This document shows, one piece after another, positions 1 to 8,156 of a DNA stretch of 64,000 nt. Source of the DNA: an uncultured Spirochaetia bacterium (GTDB lineage Bacteria > Spirochaetota > Spirochaetia > CAKZLE01); the NCBI GenBank assembly GCA_937125225.1, contig CAKZLE010000006.1, positions 220,893-284,892 of the forward strand. Reading direction: 5' to 3'. A program made the translations under genes and the position numbers. Numbering within the stretch: the first letter of the stretch is position 1; each line of letters opens with the position of its first letter. The notes under the pieces are model-generated. The model made no database searches and had not been told where the DNA came from. It saw nothing but the letters and a program-made list of their open reading frames with translations.

Positions 1-1
1 T

Positions 2-652
2 ATGTTGACTACAGCAACCGGGAGATTGACCTGTGGGTGGCTCTGTCCCTTTGGACTGATCCAAGAAAGCCTGTATAGGATTCCCACAAAGAAGTTCACC
101 CATACCAAAACCCCTTCAGGGACTCCCACTAAGAAATCGGTCTTCCGTTATACGAAATATCTGATACTGTTACTGACAGTATTCATCCTACCCGCATTCA
201 TTCGTAATGATGTGGGACTCGGAAATACCTGGTTCTGCGCCTACGTCTGTCCTGCAGGCACAGTAGAGGCGGCGATCCCACTTCTTCTAGCGAATTCTGG
301 TCTTAGATCGATCATCGGCTGGCAGTTTCTCTGGAAAGCAATCATTGCCTCTCTGGTCATAACCTTCTCTGTCTTTGAGAACCGTCCCTTCTGTAAATAT
401 GGCTGCCCTTTAGGAGCTGTCTATAGTCTTGGTAATAAAGCCTCGCTATTCTATCTGGAGGCAGATCATACGATCTGTATCAGCTGTGGTAAATGTCAGA
501 CGGTGTGTCCTATGAATCTGGACCCAGTAAGCGAACTCAAGAGTATAGAGTGTATTAGGTGCGGCAACTGTAAGGAAATATGTCCTGTGACTGCGATATC
601 ATGGCAATATTCACTCAGTAAGACGAAAATATCAGAGCAAAAAACTCAGTGA
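2..652 (+). CDS. NapH/CcoG-like polyferredoxin membrane protein (5' end cut by window)
   Basis: C-terminal 216 residues of an iron-sulfur membrane protein; the first in-frame ATG lies at the window edge, so the true start is probably upstream. Three CxxxCP-type motifs are visible (CGWLCP near residue 11, CAYVCP near 80, CKYGCP near 133), separated by hydrophobic segments at about 50-68 and 107-124. Two classical 4Fe-4S ferredoxin motifs follow (CISCGKCQTVCP and CIRCGNCKEICP, about 159-195). This architecture is that of the NapH/CcoG/YccM-like membrane polyferredoxins, which pass electrons between quinol or flavin carriers and redox partners. The specific partner cannot be told because the upstream genes are outside the window. 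Not obviously cotranscribed with nrdD, which has its own promoter 70 bases downstream. Confidence 0.75.
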   Translation: MLTTATGRLTCGWLCPFGLIQESLYRIPTKKFTHTKTPSGTPTKKSVFRYTKYLILLLTVFILPAFIRNDVGLGNTWFCAYVCPAGTVEAAIPLLLANSGLRSIIGWQFLWKAIIASLVITFSVFENRPFCKYGCPLGAVYSLGNKASLFYLEADHTICISCGKCQTVCPMNLDPVSELKSIECIRCGNCKEICPVTAISWQYSLSKTKISEQKTQ

Positions 653-721
653 TTTTTCTTTTTACTCCATTTATCGACCTAAGAATGATTTACCTGATCG
701 CCTCAGCAAATTAGAAAAAAA

Positions 722-767
722 ACACTACATTTAGATTGACTTCAGACATATACACAATATATAGTGT
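722..767 (+). promoter_or_regulatory. Pair of NrdR boxes over the nrdD promoter
   Basis: Bases 752-767 read acacaatatatagtgt, which fits the NrdR box consensus acaCwAtATaTwGtgt at every position. A weaker copy, acactacatttagatt, lies at 722-737. The two starts are 30 bases apart, close to three helical turns, as is typical of NrdR box pairs. They overlap a plausible sigma-70 promoter: -35 TTGACT at 736-741 and -10 TATATA or TATAGT at 758-765, inside the second box. Known role of the family: NrdR with bound dATP represses ribonucleotide reductase operons. Confidence 0.85.
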
Positions 768-770
768 ATA

Positions 771-941
771 TAGTTTGGTTCACAGCATGAATTAGTACAG
801 CTGATTGAAGCATAATGATGGGTATCTGGGGAGATAAGTCTCTTCTGGTAGAAAACTTAACAATACAAACATCACGCATCTCAGACAGACCGGCAGCACT
901 CATTATTGCCGGGGTATTAATGTGTGCTTAGGGAGAGAGCA
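771..941 (+). promoter_or_regulatory. Long structured 5' leader of nrdD (candidate cis-regulatory RNA)
   Basis: About 170 untranslated bases separate the predicted transcription start (about 771) from nrdD. TGATG (816-820) can pair with CATCA (870-874) around an inner hairpin GGGAGA/TCTCTT (829-834/839-844). Near the ribosome site two hairpins exclude each other: CCGGCA/TGCCGG (890-895/907-912) and AGCACTCATTA/TAATGTGTGCT (895-905/918-928, one mismatch). The second ends just before the Shine-Dalgarno AGGGAGAG (930-937). Bases 882-894 (CAGACAGACCGGC) faintly resemble a cobalamin B12 box. This is a reading of the sequence, not an Rfam match. Confidence 0.4.
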
Positions 942-3638
942 ATGATTGATCAGAGTCTTCAATTTGATGGCTTCAAGAAGCGAAGTGGCGATATAGTCCC
1001 CTTCAGCAGAAAGAAGATCGAACAGGCAATACTCAATGCAGCAGCAGCTGTAAAGAGATCTGGTACAGACCCTGGAGTCGATCCAAGTAGAGCCTCATCA
1101 TTGACAGACAAGGTCTTGAATCAGCTCAACACCCCTAGCTCAGAATACTATGTTCGCGAAGAGGCTCATAAAAGAACTCCCCTCATCGAAGATGTTCAAG
1201 ACCTTGTCGAGATCGTCCTAGCAGAAGAGAGCCTTCCACTAGTATTCACCGCCTACAAACGATACAGAAAACAGCGAGACCTTGCAAGAAAAGAGATTCG
1301 TATCCGCTCAGATGAATCTGACACACCAATGGATGTGACTGATGCAGGACTTCTCCTTGTGGAGTCGACCTCTGGGAATATCACTACACCCTGGGACAGA
1401 AAAGAGATAGTAAGACAGATCATCGATGAGACAGACCTATCTGTCACCTTCGCTCAGAGTGTAGCGAAAGAGGTCGAGAATATGGTCATCAAGAGTTCTA
1501 TCAAGACTCTTAACACTGCTCTGATCAGGGAGCTTGTCAACAATGTCCTATCAGACAGGAATCATAACGAACAATTGCAGGACCTTTCGATCTACAGGAT
1601 TCCAAAGAAGTTCGTTGAACAGTTGATGTTCACCAAACCTACAGAGAATAGTAATATCGTGAACAACAATCCTGAAGCAGTCAATCTAGGATTAGCAGAG
1701 CTAGTCCTGAAACAATGGGGACTCGAGACCATCTTCTCTCCAGAGGTCAAACGGGCTCATGACACAGGTGCTATACACCTTCATGATCTCGGGTATCCTC
1801 ATAGAGTCTACTGTTCTTCTCATTCAATCGAATATATCAAGAAATATGGTCTTCAGGGACTAAGCAATCTGAATACAGAATCGAGTCCTGCAAGATCTGC
1901 GAGTGTCCTCACCGGCCATTTGAATACATTCCTCGCTAGCATGCAGGCAAACTATGCAGGGGCCCTTGGGATCGCCTATATCAATATACTCTATGCTCCA
2001 TTCCTAGAGGGTCTTGATAAGACCCGTCTCAAACAGATCGCGCAAGAAATGATCTTCAACGGTTCTCAGAATGCCTTCTCGAGAGGAGGACAGACACTGT
2101 TCCTTGATTTCAATATTCATACCGGTGTACCAAACTATATGAAGGCCGTCCCTGCTATTGGACCTGGTGGATCCTATCTGATGTGGATCGGTGACGAGAA
2201 AGTAGATGTCAAAGAGATACTCAGAGATGATCTAGACCCGGCAGGAAACAAACTCATGGATCTTGTCTATACTGATACAACAGGTATAGAACATGTCGTA
2301 TTACGAGAACTTGCAGATACTGAGAACGGGATAGTCTATGATGAAGAGATCGAAAAGCAAACAGAAGAGAATGGATGGAAGATCGTCACTTATGGGGATT
2401 ATACCAAGGAGACTCGTGACTTTGCTTCTGCACTCCTTGAAGTCTGGGGTGATGGAGACAGGAATGGTAGGATCTTTGAGTTCCCAAAATGTGATTTCCA
2501 TATCAGCGATGAGACTTTCACTGACCCGGCTCAGTATGCGATCTACATGGAAGCCTGTGAACTCGCCAGCAAGAACGGTTCTACCTATTTCATCTTTGAC
2601 CGAGATGAGGTTACCCTTTCAGCCTGCTGCAGACTCAGAACGACGATACAGGACAATCGAATGCTCAAACATCCGGAATCTATGAGATTCTGTGGTTTTC
2701 AGAATGTGACCATCAATATCCCACAAGCGGCCTATAGAGCAGCTAGAACGGGAGACAAGAATATAGAAGGGCTTTACAGAGAACTGGATGCTACCATGGA
2801 ACTTGCAGTTCAGGCTCACTTGGAGAAGAAAGGTAAGATCGCAGACATGATCAAAGAACCCGGTCGTCCATTGTATCAGATCGGAAAGACTGCCTGCGAC
2901 GGTAGGCCCTATGTGGAATTGGAGAAGTGTACCTATATCCTTGGATTGATCGGAGTAAACGATACGGTGAACTTCCTCATGGGAGAAGAGTTACATGAAT
3001 CAAAGACCGCTATGGATCTTGGTTTGCAGATCGTTGCCCATATGTACCTGAAAGCAAAGAAACTTGCTGCAAAGCATAACCTTAAATTCAGTCTTGAAGA
3101 ATCACCTGCAGAGAGTGCCGCAAGAAGACTCGCAAAGACCGACCTGATCTACTTCGAGAAAGAAGCTGATGGTATCGTGAAAGGAGATGAGGATAGTGCC
3201 TACTATACGAACTCCATCCATCTTACAGCAGATGCTCCGGTATCACTCGTAGAAAGGATCGCTCAGCAAAGCAAGTTTCATAGCATGATCGAATCGGGGG
3301 CAATCACCCATGCCTTCGTAGGCGAAGAACAACCATCGGCTGATTCTATAGCCCTTCTCATGAAAGAGGTCTTCTTCAGGACGCAGAGTGCTCAGGTGAC
3401 GATCTCACCAGAGTTCACCTACTGTAACACCTGTAACCATAGCTTCAGAGGATTGAACGAACGTTGTGAAAGATGTGGTTCTACTGATGTATTTGGTGAG
3501 ACTCGAGTTGTCGGCTACTTCAGTAGGGTACAGAATTGGAATAAATCAAAACGCTACGGTGAACTAAAAGCTCGTCAGGCAGGAAACTATGCGATAGAGA
3601 CTGCTGACGAAGAAGTCGTGACCATCAAAGGAGCCTAG
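942..3638 (+). CDS. nrdD: Anaerobic (class III) ribonucleoside-triphosphate reductase, glycyl radical enzyme
   Basis: Reduces NTPs to dNTPs without oxygen, using a glycyl radical installed by a radical-SAM activase. The ATG at 942 is chosen because AGGGAGAG lies 4-11 bases upstream; an upstream in-frame GTG at 924 would cover this site. 898 residues. An ATP-cone allosteric domain is at about 6-95, and a second cone-like stretch at about 135-225. The catalytic barrel follows, with the HLHDLGY motif at about 280. The C-terminus carries a CxxC...CxxC zinc knuckle and the glycyl radical motif RVVGYF with the radical Gly at about residue 858. First gene of an operon with a redoxin (10 bases downstream) and the activase. 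Preceded by NrdR boxes and a long leader. Confidence 0.96.
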   Translation: MIDQSLQFDGFKKRSGDIVPFSRKKIEQAILNAAAAVKRSGTDPGVDPSRASSLTDKVLNQLNTPSSEYYVREEAHKRTPLIEDVQDLVEIVLAEESLPLVFTAYKRYRKQRDLARKEIRIRSDESDTPMDVTDAGLLLVESTSGNITTPWDRKEIVRQIIDETDLSVTFAQSVAKEVENMVIKSSIKTLNTALIRELVNNVLSDRNHNEQLQDLSIYRIPKKFVEQLMFTKPTENSNIVNNNPEAVNLGLAELVLKQWGLETIFSPEVKRAHDTGAIHLHDLGYPHRVYCSSHSIEYIKKYGLQGLSNLNTESSPARSASVLTGHLNTFLASMQANYAGALGIAYINILYAPFLEGLDKTRLKQIAQEMIFNGSQNAFSRGGQTLFLDFNIHTGVPNYMKAVPAIGPGGSYLMWIGDEKVDVKEILRDDLDPAGNKLMDLVYTDTTGIEHVVLRELADTENGIVYDEEIEKQTEENGWKIVTYGDYTKETRDFASALLEVWGDGDRNGRIFEFPKCDFHISDETFTDPAQYAIYMEACELASKNGSTYFIFDRDEVTLSACCRLRTTIQDNRMLKHPESMRFCGFQNVTINIPQAAYRAARTGDKNIEGLYRELDATMELAVQAHLEKKGKIADMIKEPGRPLYQIGKTACDGRPYVELEKCTYILGLIGVNDTVNFLMGEELHESKTAMDLGLQIVAHMYLKAKKLAAKHNLKFSLEESPAESAARRLAKTDLIYFEKEADGIVKGDEDSAYYTNSIHLTADAPVSLVERIAQQSKFHSMIESGAITHAFVGEEQPSADSIALLMKEVFFRTQSAQVTISPEFTYCNTCNHSFRGLNERCERCGSTDVFGETRVVGYFSRVQNWNKSKRYGELKARQAGNYAIETADEEVVTIKGA

Positions 3639-3648
3639 GAGAGACAAC

Positions 3649-4044
3649 ATGATCAAACAACCATACAAGATAGTCGTATTTGGAAAAGAGGGATGTCAGA
3701 AGTGTCATACCCTGAATCAGAGAATAGATAAGATGCTCACGAGAGATGAATGGAAGGACTTCTCAAAAGCCTACGTCGACGTCCTCACAGAACAGGGTCT
3801 CATCGAATTCTGTAATACCGAGTGCATCAATCCTCAGAGGATTCCAGCGATGACGGTTCAGAGACTCAACAAGGAAACTAACACCTATGAGTATATTCCG
3901 AACCCACATCACAACTCTGTAGATGAGGCTTGTGGATCTTTTAAGCTCTATACCTATCTAGGTGTTCAGACAGATTATACCACTACCGGGACAATCACCC
4001 CAAAGATGATCAAGAGCATTCTTACGAGCGCACAAACGAACTGA
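3649..4044 (+). CDS. Small glutaredoxin/thioredoxin-like protein in the nrdD operon
   Basis: 131 residues beginning with a beta strand and the redox motif CQKC at about 16-19 (GKEGCQKC), followed by a helix as in glutaredoxin/NrdH-like folds. A later IPAMTV segment (about 65-70) supplies the cis-proline typical of thioredoxin folds. Two further cysteines (about 55 and 59, FCNTEC) are unusual for glutaredoxins. Shine-Dalgarno AGGAGA lies 7 bases before the ATG. The gene sits between nrdD and the activase gene with gaps of 10 bases and 1 base, so it is almost certainly cotranscribed. Inference: dedicated electron donor to NrdD, since some class III RNRs use NrdH- or thioredoxin-type reductants rather than formate. 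The exact family assignment is uncertain. Confidence 0.8.
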   Translation: MIKQPYKIVVFGKEGCQKCHTLNQRIDKMLTRDEWKDFSKAYVDVLTEQGLIEFCNTECINPQRIPAMTVQRLNKETNTYEYIPNPHHNSVDEACGSFKLYTYLGVQTDYTTTGTITPKMIKSILTSAQTN

Positions 4045-4045
4045 T

Positions 4046-4762
4046 ATGGAGAGATTACCAGAACGGACTGGAGTCTACGGGTATCTACAAAGACCATCAC
4101 TCGTAGATTATCCCGGTCATATTGCAGCCGTGTACTTTACTTCAGGATGTAATTTTACCTGTGGCTATTGCCATAACGCCCCTTTATTAGGAGAGAGAAC
4201 TGCAGGACTCTCCCTTGGTGAACTCAAAGAGACTGTAGAGAGATTCAAAGTCAGAGACTGGATCAATGGGGTCACGATAACAGGTGGGGAGCCCAGCCTA
4301 TTACCACACCTCCCCGCTCTGGTTAGCTGGTTCAAGGAACAGAACCTTGATGTGAAACTTGATACCAATGGTTCGAATCCTCGACTATTGAAGCGAATGC
4401 TCCCCTATCTTGATTATGTGGCAATGGATATCAAGTGTGCTCTCTCCTCATATCCTACATTCGTCTCCTACAACAAAACAGAGAACATCCAAGCTTCAGT
4501 CGATATTCTCAAAGAGTGGAACGGTATATCTGAGTTCCGTACTACCATTCTTGAAGAGTTTCATTCTGAAGAGCAGATGAGACAGATCATCGAGCTCATC
4601 GATGGGGTGGCTCTCTATACTCTGCAGCCCTTTGTCCCCAGAGACAATCTACCTGATGTCTCAATGAGAACCATGAATAGAACCTCTCCCGACCTATTGA
4701 AGAGCTATGCACAGATGTTAGCTCCTCATGCTGGACAGGTAACCATTAAAGGGAACAGCTAG
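4046..4762 (+). CDS. nrdG: Radical-SAM activating enzyme of the anaerobic ribonucleotide reductase
   Basis: 238 residues. The radical-SAM cluster motif CNFTCGYC is at about residues 31-38, followed by the GGEPS segment at about 80-84 that contacts SAM. It belongs to the NrdG/pyruvate-formate-lyase-activase-like group often annotated as anaerobic RNR activating protein. It generates the glycyl radical of NrdD by reductive cleavage of SAM at a 4Fe-4S cluster. The start ATG follows the redoxin stop codon by one base, indicating translational coupling. The group is longer than E. coli NrdG (about 154 residues), so it is the NrdG2-like type. An independent radical-SAM role is less likely given the operon. 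Confidence 0.88.
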   Translation: MERLPERTGVYGYLQRPSLVDYPGHIAAVYFTSGCNFTCGYCHNAPLLGERTAGLSLGELKETVERFKVRDWINGVTITGGEPSLLPHLPALVSWFKEQNLDVKLDTNGSNPRLLKRMLPYLDYVAMDIKCALSSYPTFVSYNKTENIQASVDILKEWNGISEFRTTILEEFHSEEQMRQIIELIDGVALYTLQPFVPRDNLPDVSMRTMNRTSPDLLKSYAQMLAPHAGQVTIKGNS

Positions 4763-4775
4763 CTAAGGCACCGTC

Positions 4776-4804
4776 TTGCTCACAAAGAATCTTACCGTTA
4801 TAAT
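4776..4804 (+). promoter_or_regulatory. Sigma-70 promoter placing transcription start on the ATG of the next gene
   Basis: TTGCTC (4776-4781), 17-base spacer, perfect TATAAT (4799-4804). Seven bases downstream of the -10 is 4811, the A of the ATG of the double-GNAT gene. No Shine-Dalgarno is visible between them, so the message is predicted to be leaderless. Confidence 0.7.
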
Positions 4805-4810
4805 CTCCTC

Positions 4811-5755
4811 ATGGACTTCAACTTAAGAAAAGCTACCCTCTCAGATATCGATGCGATAATGAGGATCATCAATGATCTGCGAAACAGAGGACTCGAGTCA
4901 TGGGATGAGGAATACCCCAATAAGACGATCATTCATGATGATATCTGTACCGGGTCGGTAATACTGGCATACATCTCTCGTAAGACTGAACAAATAATCG
5001 GGACAGTCACCCTCACCTCACAGATGTATGAAAGGGCCCTCCATGAGATCAAATGGCTCAAAGAGACTGACGAACATATTGAGATCGCTCGGCTTGCGGT
5101 AGATCCCCTGTTCCAGGAACAGGGTCTAGGACGAATACTTTTCGATCATGCTTTCCGTTCTGCGATTAGACAAGGAGCTAGATCGGTACGGCTCGAGGTA
5201 CTATACAGCGAAAAAAGTCTTATCGCCATGTATGAGAGACGTGGCTTCTTACAGAGAGGATCAATTTGGGAAAACCATAAGGAGTTCCTTGCAATGGAAT
5301 ATGTGACTCCCGACATAGCTATGCTCTACTCGACAAAAGAACAACCGAATCATGAGAAAATCATAGCAGCTTGTCACACAATTAGAGAAGAGGTCTTCAT
5401 CGTAGGTCAGAATGTACCAGAGGAGATTGATCTTGATGGGAAAGATATTGACTTCGATCATATCCTCCTGAAGTTCGGAGATATCATTGCAGGATGTGTT
5501 CGTCTCAACACATCACAACCTGATACCGTAAAGCTCGAACGATTGGCCGTGATTGAAAGATTCCGTGGATATGGCTTCGGGAAACTCCTACTTGAGAGAG
5601 GCATAGAGCTCTGTGAAGACAAAAAGATCTCAAAGATCACCATGCATGCACAATACTATCTCAAAGAGTACTACGAAGCTTCTGGCTTCTCTGCTGTCGG
5701 AGAACCCTTTTATGAAGCGGACATCAAACATATTGAGATGGTCCATACCGAATAG
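4811..5755 (+). CDS. Protein with two tandem GNAT acetyltransferase domains
   Basis: 314 residues made of two GNAT folds. Domain one (about 1-160) has the acetyl-CoA pyrophosphate-binding motif near 105 (QEQGLG) and the closing AMYERRGF segment near 138. Domain two (about 175-310) has RGYGFG near 250 and EYYEASGF near 285, resembling the ElaA/YjcF group. GNATs transfer acetyl groups from acetyl-CoA to amines; the substrate here is unknown. The first base of the ATG coincides with the expected transcription start of the promoter at 4776-4804, and no ribosome site is present. Monocistronic by position: an nrd operon lies upstream and gpsA has its own promoter downstream. Confidence 0.85.
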   Translation: MDFNLRKATLSDIDAIMRIINDLRNRGLESWDEEYPNKTIIHDDICTGSVILAYISRKTEQIIGTVTLTSQMYERALHEIKWLKETDEHIEIARLAVDPLFQEQGLGRILFDHAFRSAIRQGARSVRLEVLYSEKSLIAMYERRGFLQRGSIWENHKEFLAMEYVTPDIAMLYSTKEQPNHEKIIAACHTIREEVFIVGQNVPEEIDLDGKDIDFDHILLKFGDIIAGCVRLNTSQPDTVKLERLAVIERFRGYGFGKLLLERGIELCEDKKISKITMHAQYYLKEYYEASGFSAVGEPFYEADIKHIEMVHTE

Positions 5756-5786
5756 GATCTGAATAGTTCTTATCCTGACTCTTATT

Positions 5787-5815
5787 TTGACATTTTTACC
5801 ATTTTTGTATATTAT
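5787..5815 (+). promoter_or_regulatory. Sigma-70 promoter for gpsA
   Basis: Perfect -35 TTGACA (5787-5792), 17-base spacer, -10 TATTAT (5810-5815). Predicted start is near 5822, giving a short leader that contains GGAGG (5833-5837) eight bases before the gpsA ATG. Confidence 0.75.
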
Positions 5816-5845
5816 ACTCATTAACTACTTGTGGAGGACTACCCA

Positions 5846-6799
5846 ATGAATAGAATCATCATGGCAGGGGCCGGCGTGTTCGGGACGGCATTAGCTGACC
5901 GACTTGCCACTAACCCAGATAATATATTGACCTTGTATACCATAGAGAAAGATGTCATCGAGGACATCAACACTCATCACCAGAACTCAGCCTACTTCCC
6001 AGGAAGACATCTGAGAAAGGAGATCACCGCCACAGGGGATATCGCATGCTGCAGAGATGCAGATTTTCTCTTCCTTGCTATCCCATCAAAAGTCATCGAG
6101 AGTTTCTGCCACTCGATCAAGGATATGATCAAACCCTCATGCATTGTCATAAACCTTGCCAAAGGGTTCTCTAATGATGGAAGATTTCTCCCTGAAGTGA
6201 TCCCCTTCGATCATGTCGGTTCCATGAAAGGCCCGACCTTCGCAGTCGAGGTCTTCAATGGGGTCCCATCAGCTCTTACCTATGGTGGAGACTTTGAAGA
6301 CTATAAGAGATTGACGACAGAAGTCCTAAAAGAGACTGGTATCATCTCCGATTATACTGAAGACATGAGAGGGGCTGAACTCTTGAGTATCCTGAAGAAC
6401 ATGTATGCTATCGCGATCGGTATCATCTCAGGAAAGTACAACTCACCAAACGTCGATTTCATCATGATGACAAAATCAGTGAATGAGATGAAGGCGATCC
6501 TTGAACTATACGGTTGTGACAGTGACACGATCTTCTCATTCTGCGGTATCGGGGACCTTGGACTAACAGCCCTCAACGACCTCAGTCGAAATAGGACCTT
6601 AGGACTTCTCATAGGAAAGGGCTTTGCAAATGATCCAAAGAGTGGAGTCGTACTAGAGGGGATGAAGACCATCAGAATTATGGGGGAACTAATCAGAGAA
6701 AAGGGTCTCCTAGATAAGTTCCCAGTCCTCGAAGCCCTTTATGAGTTGATCTATGAAGAGAAAGACCTCAACCATTATATGGTCAAGGTCCTTTCCTGA
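5846..6799 (+). CDS. gpsA: NAD(P)H-dependent glycerol-3-phosphate dehydrogenase
   Basis: Reduces dihydroxyacetone phosphate to sn-glycerol 3-phosphate for phospholipid synthesis; cytosolic. 317 residues. The N-terminal Rossmann motif GAGVFGTAL is at about 7-15. The substrate-loop motif GPTFAVEV (usually GPSFAxE) is near 132. The C-terminal helical domain has the NLKNM-like segment LKNMYAIAIG near 183, containing the catalytic lysine, and SRNRTLG near 248. The ATG at 5846 is preferred over an in-frame GTG at 5831 because GGAGG lies between them. Slightly shorter than the usual 330-340 residues but all core motifs are present. It converges on the SIMPL gene, with the two stops 3 bases apart. 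Confidence 0.93.
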   Translation: MNRIIMAGAGVFGTALADRLATNPDNILTLYTIEKDVIEDINTHHQNSAYFPGRHLRKEITATGDIACCRDADFLFLAIPSKVIESFCHSIKDMIKPSCIVINLAKGFSNDGRFLPEVIPFDHVGSMKGPTFAVEVFNGVPSALTYGGDFEDYKRLTTEVLKETGIISDYTEDMRGAELLSILKNMYAIAIGIISGKYNSPNVDFIMMTKSVNEMKAILELYGCDSDTIFSFCGIGDLGLTALNDLSRNRTLGLLIGKGFANDPKSGVVLEGMKTIRIMGELIREKGLLDKFPVLEALYELIYEEKDLNHYMVKVLS

Positions 6800-6802
6800 C
6801 TC

Positions 6803-7552
6803 CTAATCGATAAGGAATTCGACACTAACCGTCACAGAGACGCTATATGATCCGGTTGGGACCTGAGATGGGGAATAATCGGCCATTGCAGCCTCCATCT
6901 TCATAGCTCTTCCATACGTATCTGCTATAGCGTTATCTGAGGAGTATTCTGAGATGGAACGGGGAGTACCAAGAGAGACATCCCCAAGTGCGGCATATTC
7001 TTGTGCCTTCTGTCTAGCTTTTGTGAAGGCGAGTTCTCTCGCCTGCTCATAGAGTTGTTCAGTATCTTTGACATAGAAGTTCAAAGAGGAGATCTCTATC
7101 CCAGATATAGTCCCAAGACCATCAAGGAGCGATGCAAGATTCCCCTTCGCTTCGTCGATCCCTGAGATTGTTATCGAAAGGGTCTGTCGTACTCTCTGAC
7201 CTTTGAGGACTCTACCGTTATCAGTCCAATCATATTCTGAATTGAACGATATCGAGGATGTGTGTATTTCATCTTCTCCGATTCCTGCTTCATAGCTTAC
7301 GGTTAGGACCTCTGCAATCTTCTTGTTCACAGTACTCTGGGCAGCCGAGGTAGTTTCTCGCAGTTCAGATATTGTGATCATCAACCGTGCGGTATCCGGT
7401 GCAGCTTCAACGACTCCTACACCATTGACCGCTATCGTATGTTCTTCAGAAGAATAGGGGTTCATCCTCGATGGGGTCATACAGCTTACAAACAGAAAGC
7501 TACCTAAGGATATACCTAAGATGAGAGTGATAAGAGATCTTCGAGATTTCAC
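6803..7552 (-). CDS. SIMPL/DUF541-domain lipoprotein
   Basis: 249 residues. The start is taken as GTG at 7552, because AAAGGAG (7560-7566 on this strand) sits seven bases upstream and the resulting N-terminus is a clean lipoprotein signal: MKSRR, a hydrophobic core and lipobox LFVSC near residue 24. A longer in-frame ATG at 7585 would overlap the Nudix gene and lengthen the charged region. The mature part carries the SIMPL repeat pattern (VNGVGVVEAAPDTA near 38, a conserved TSSISFNSEYDW near 92). SIMPL proteins are envelope proteins of unclear function, some linked to oxidative stress (YggE). Last gene of the mrp-Nudix-SIMPL set. Confidence 0.85.
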   Translation of the reverse strand: MKSRRSLITLILGISLGSFLFVSCMTPSRMNPYSSEEHTIAVNGVGVVEAAPDTARLMITISELRETTSAAQSTVNKKIAEVLTVSYEAGIGEDEIHTSSISFNSEYDWTDNGRVLKGQRVRQTLSITISGIDEAKGNLASLLDGLGTISGIEISSLNFYVKDTEQLYEQARELAFTKARQKAQEYAALGDVSLGTPRSISEYSSDNAIADTYGRAMKMEAAMADYSPSQVPTGSYSVSVTVSVEFLID

Positions 7553-7571
7553 GTGTAAACTCCTTTGGAAT

Positions 7572-8144
7572 CTACTCTTTGACATCCCTCACTAGACCTC
7601 GCCAACGTAAATAGAAGGCAAGAGCTGACATCATGATGCCGTTGTTGTAGTATCCCGTACCCATTGAATGGATAATTTCATTGATCGGCACCAGCTCGAT
7701 ATCGATCATCTCATGTTCATCAAGCTGCTGCTGTTGTATATATTCCAACCCTTCAGCAACATAATAGGTTACAGTATTCGTTAAAAAAGCCGGGTTTGGT
7801 GAAACAGACCCGATCTTGATCAATCGGGAAGGCCGGCAACCGGTCTCCTCAAGGAGTTCACGATATGCCGCGACTTTTGGTAGTTCACCCTTCTCTACAG
7901 TCCCTGCAGGGAACTCTAGAGTCAGGGTCTCACTACCATGTCGGTATTGACGAACCATCAGAAAACATAGGTGACCTAACTGATCTCTGAGGATCGGTAG
8001 GACAGTGATCCAATCAGGAGCCTCTATCTGGATGAAAGAACCTTTCTTCCCATCTTGAGTCACGCTTTTGGTCTCATAAATATCAAAGATCCTACAATCC
8101 TTGATCTTCTCTCTTTCAAGGGTCTCCCATGTCAGATGTTTCAT
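7572..8144 (-). CDS. Nudix hydrolase, ADP-ribose pyrophosphatase type
   Basis: 190 residues with a complete Nudix box (GX5EX7REUXEEXGU): it begins GTVEKGE near residue 80 and contains RELLEETG near 93. The acidic Glu residues that bind Mg2+ are all present. The N-terminal strand-rich part and the PAGTVEKGE context resemble the NudF/ADP-ribose pyrophosphatase group, which hydrolyses ADP-ribose and related nucleoside diphosphate sugars. Shine-Dalgarno AGGAAG precedes the ATG. It lies 12 bases after mrp and 19 bases before the SIMPL start, so probably in one transcript. Exact substrate is not inferable. Confidence 0.88.
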   Translation of the reverse strand: MKHLTWETLEREKIKDCRIFDIYETKSVTQDGKKGSFIQIEAPDWITVLPILRDQLGHLCFLMVRQYRHGSETLTLEFPAGTVEKGELPKVAAYRELLEETGCRPSRLIKIGSVSPNPAFLTNTVTYYVAEGLEYIQQQQLDEHEMIDIELVPINEIIHSMGTGYYNNGIMMSALAFYLRWRGLVRDVKE

Positions 8145-8156
8145 GTCTTCTTCCTA

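Noticed and set aside
924..941. GTG at 924 as the nrdD start
   Set aside because: AGGGAGAG at 930-937 is a clear ribosome site for ATG 942, and the upstream codons also form the right arm of a leader hairpin.
2338..2685. Long plus-strand open frame of 115 codons inside nrdD
   Set aside because: It lies in another frame of a complete, motif-rich nrdD gene and resembles no protein.
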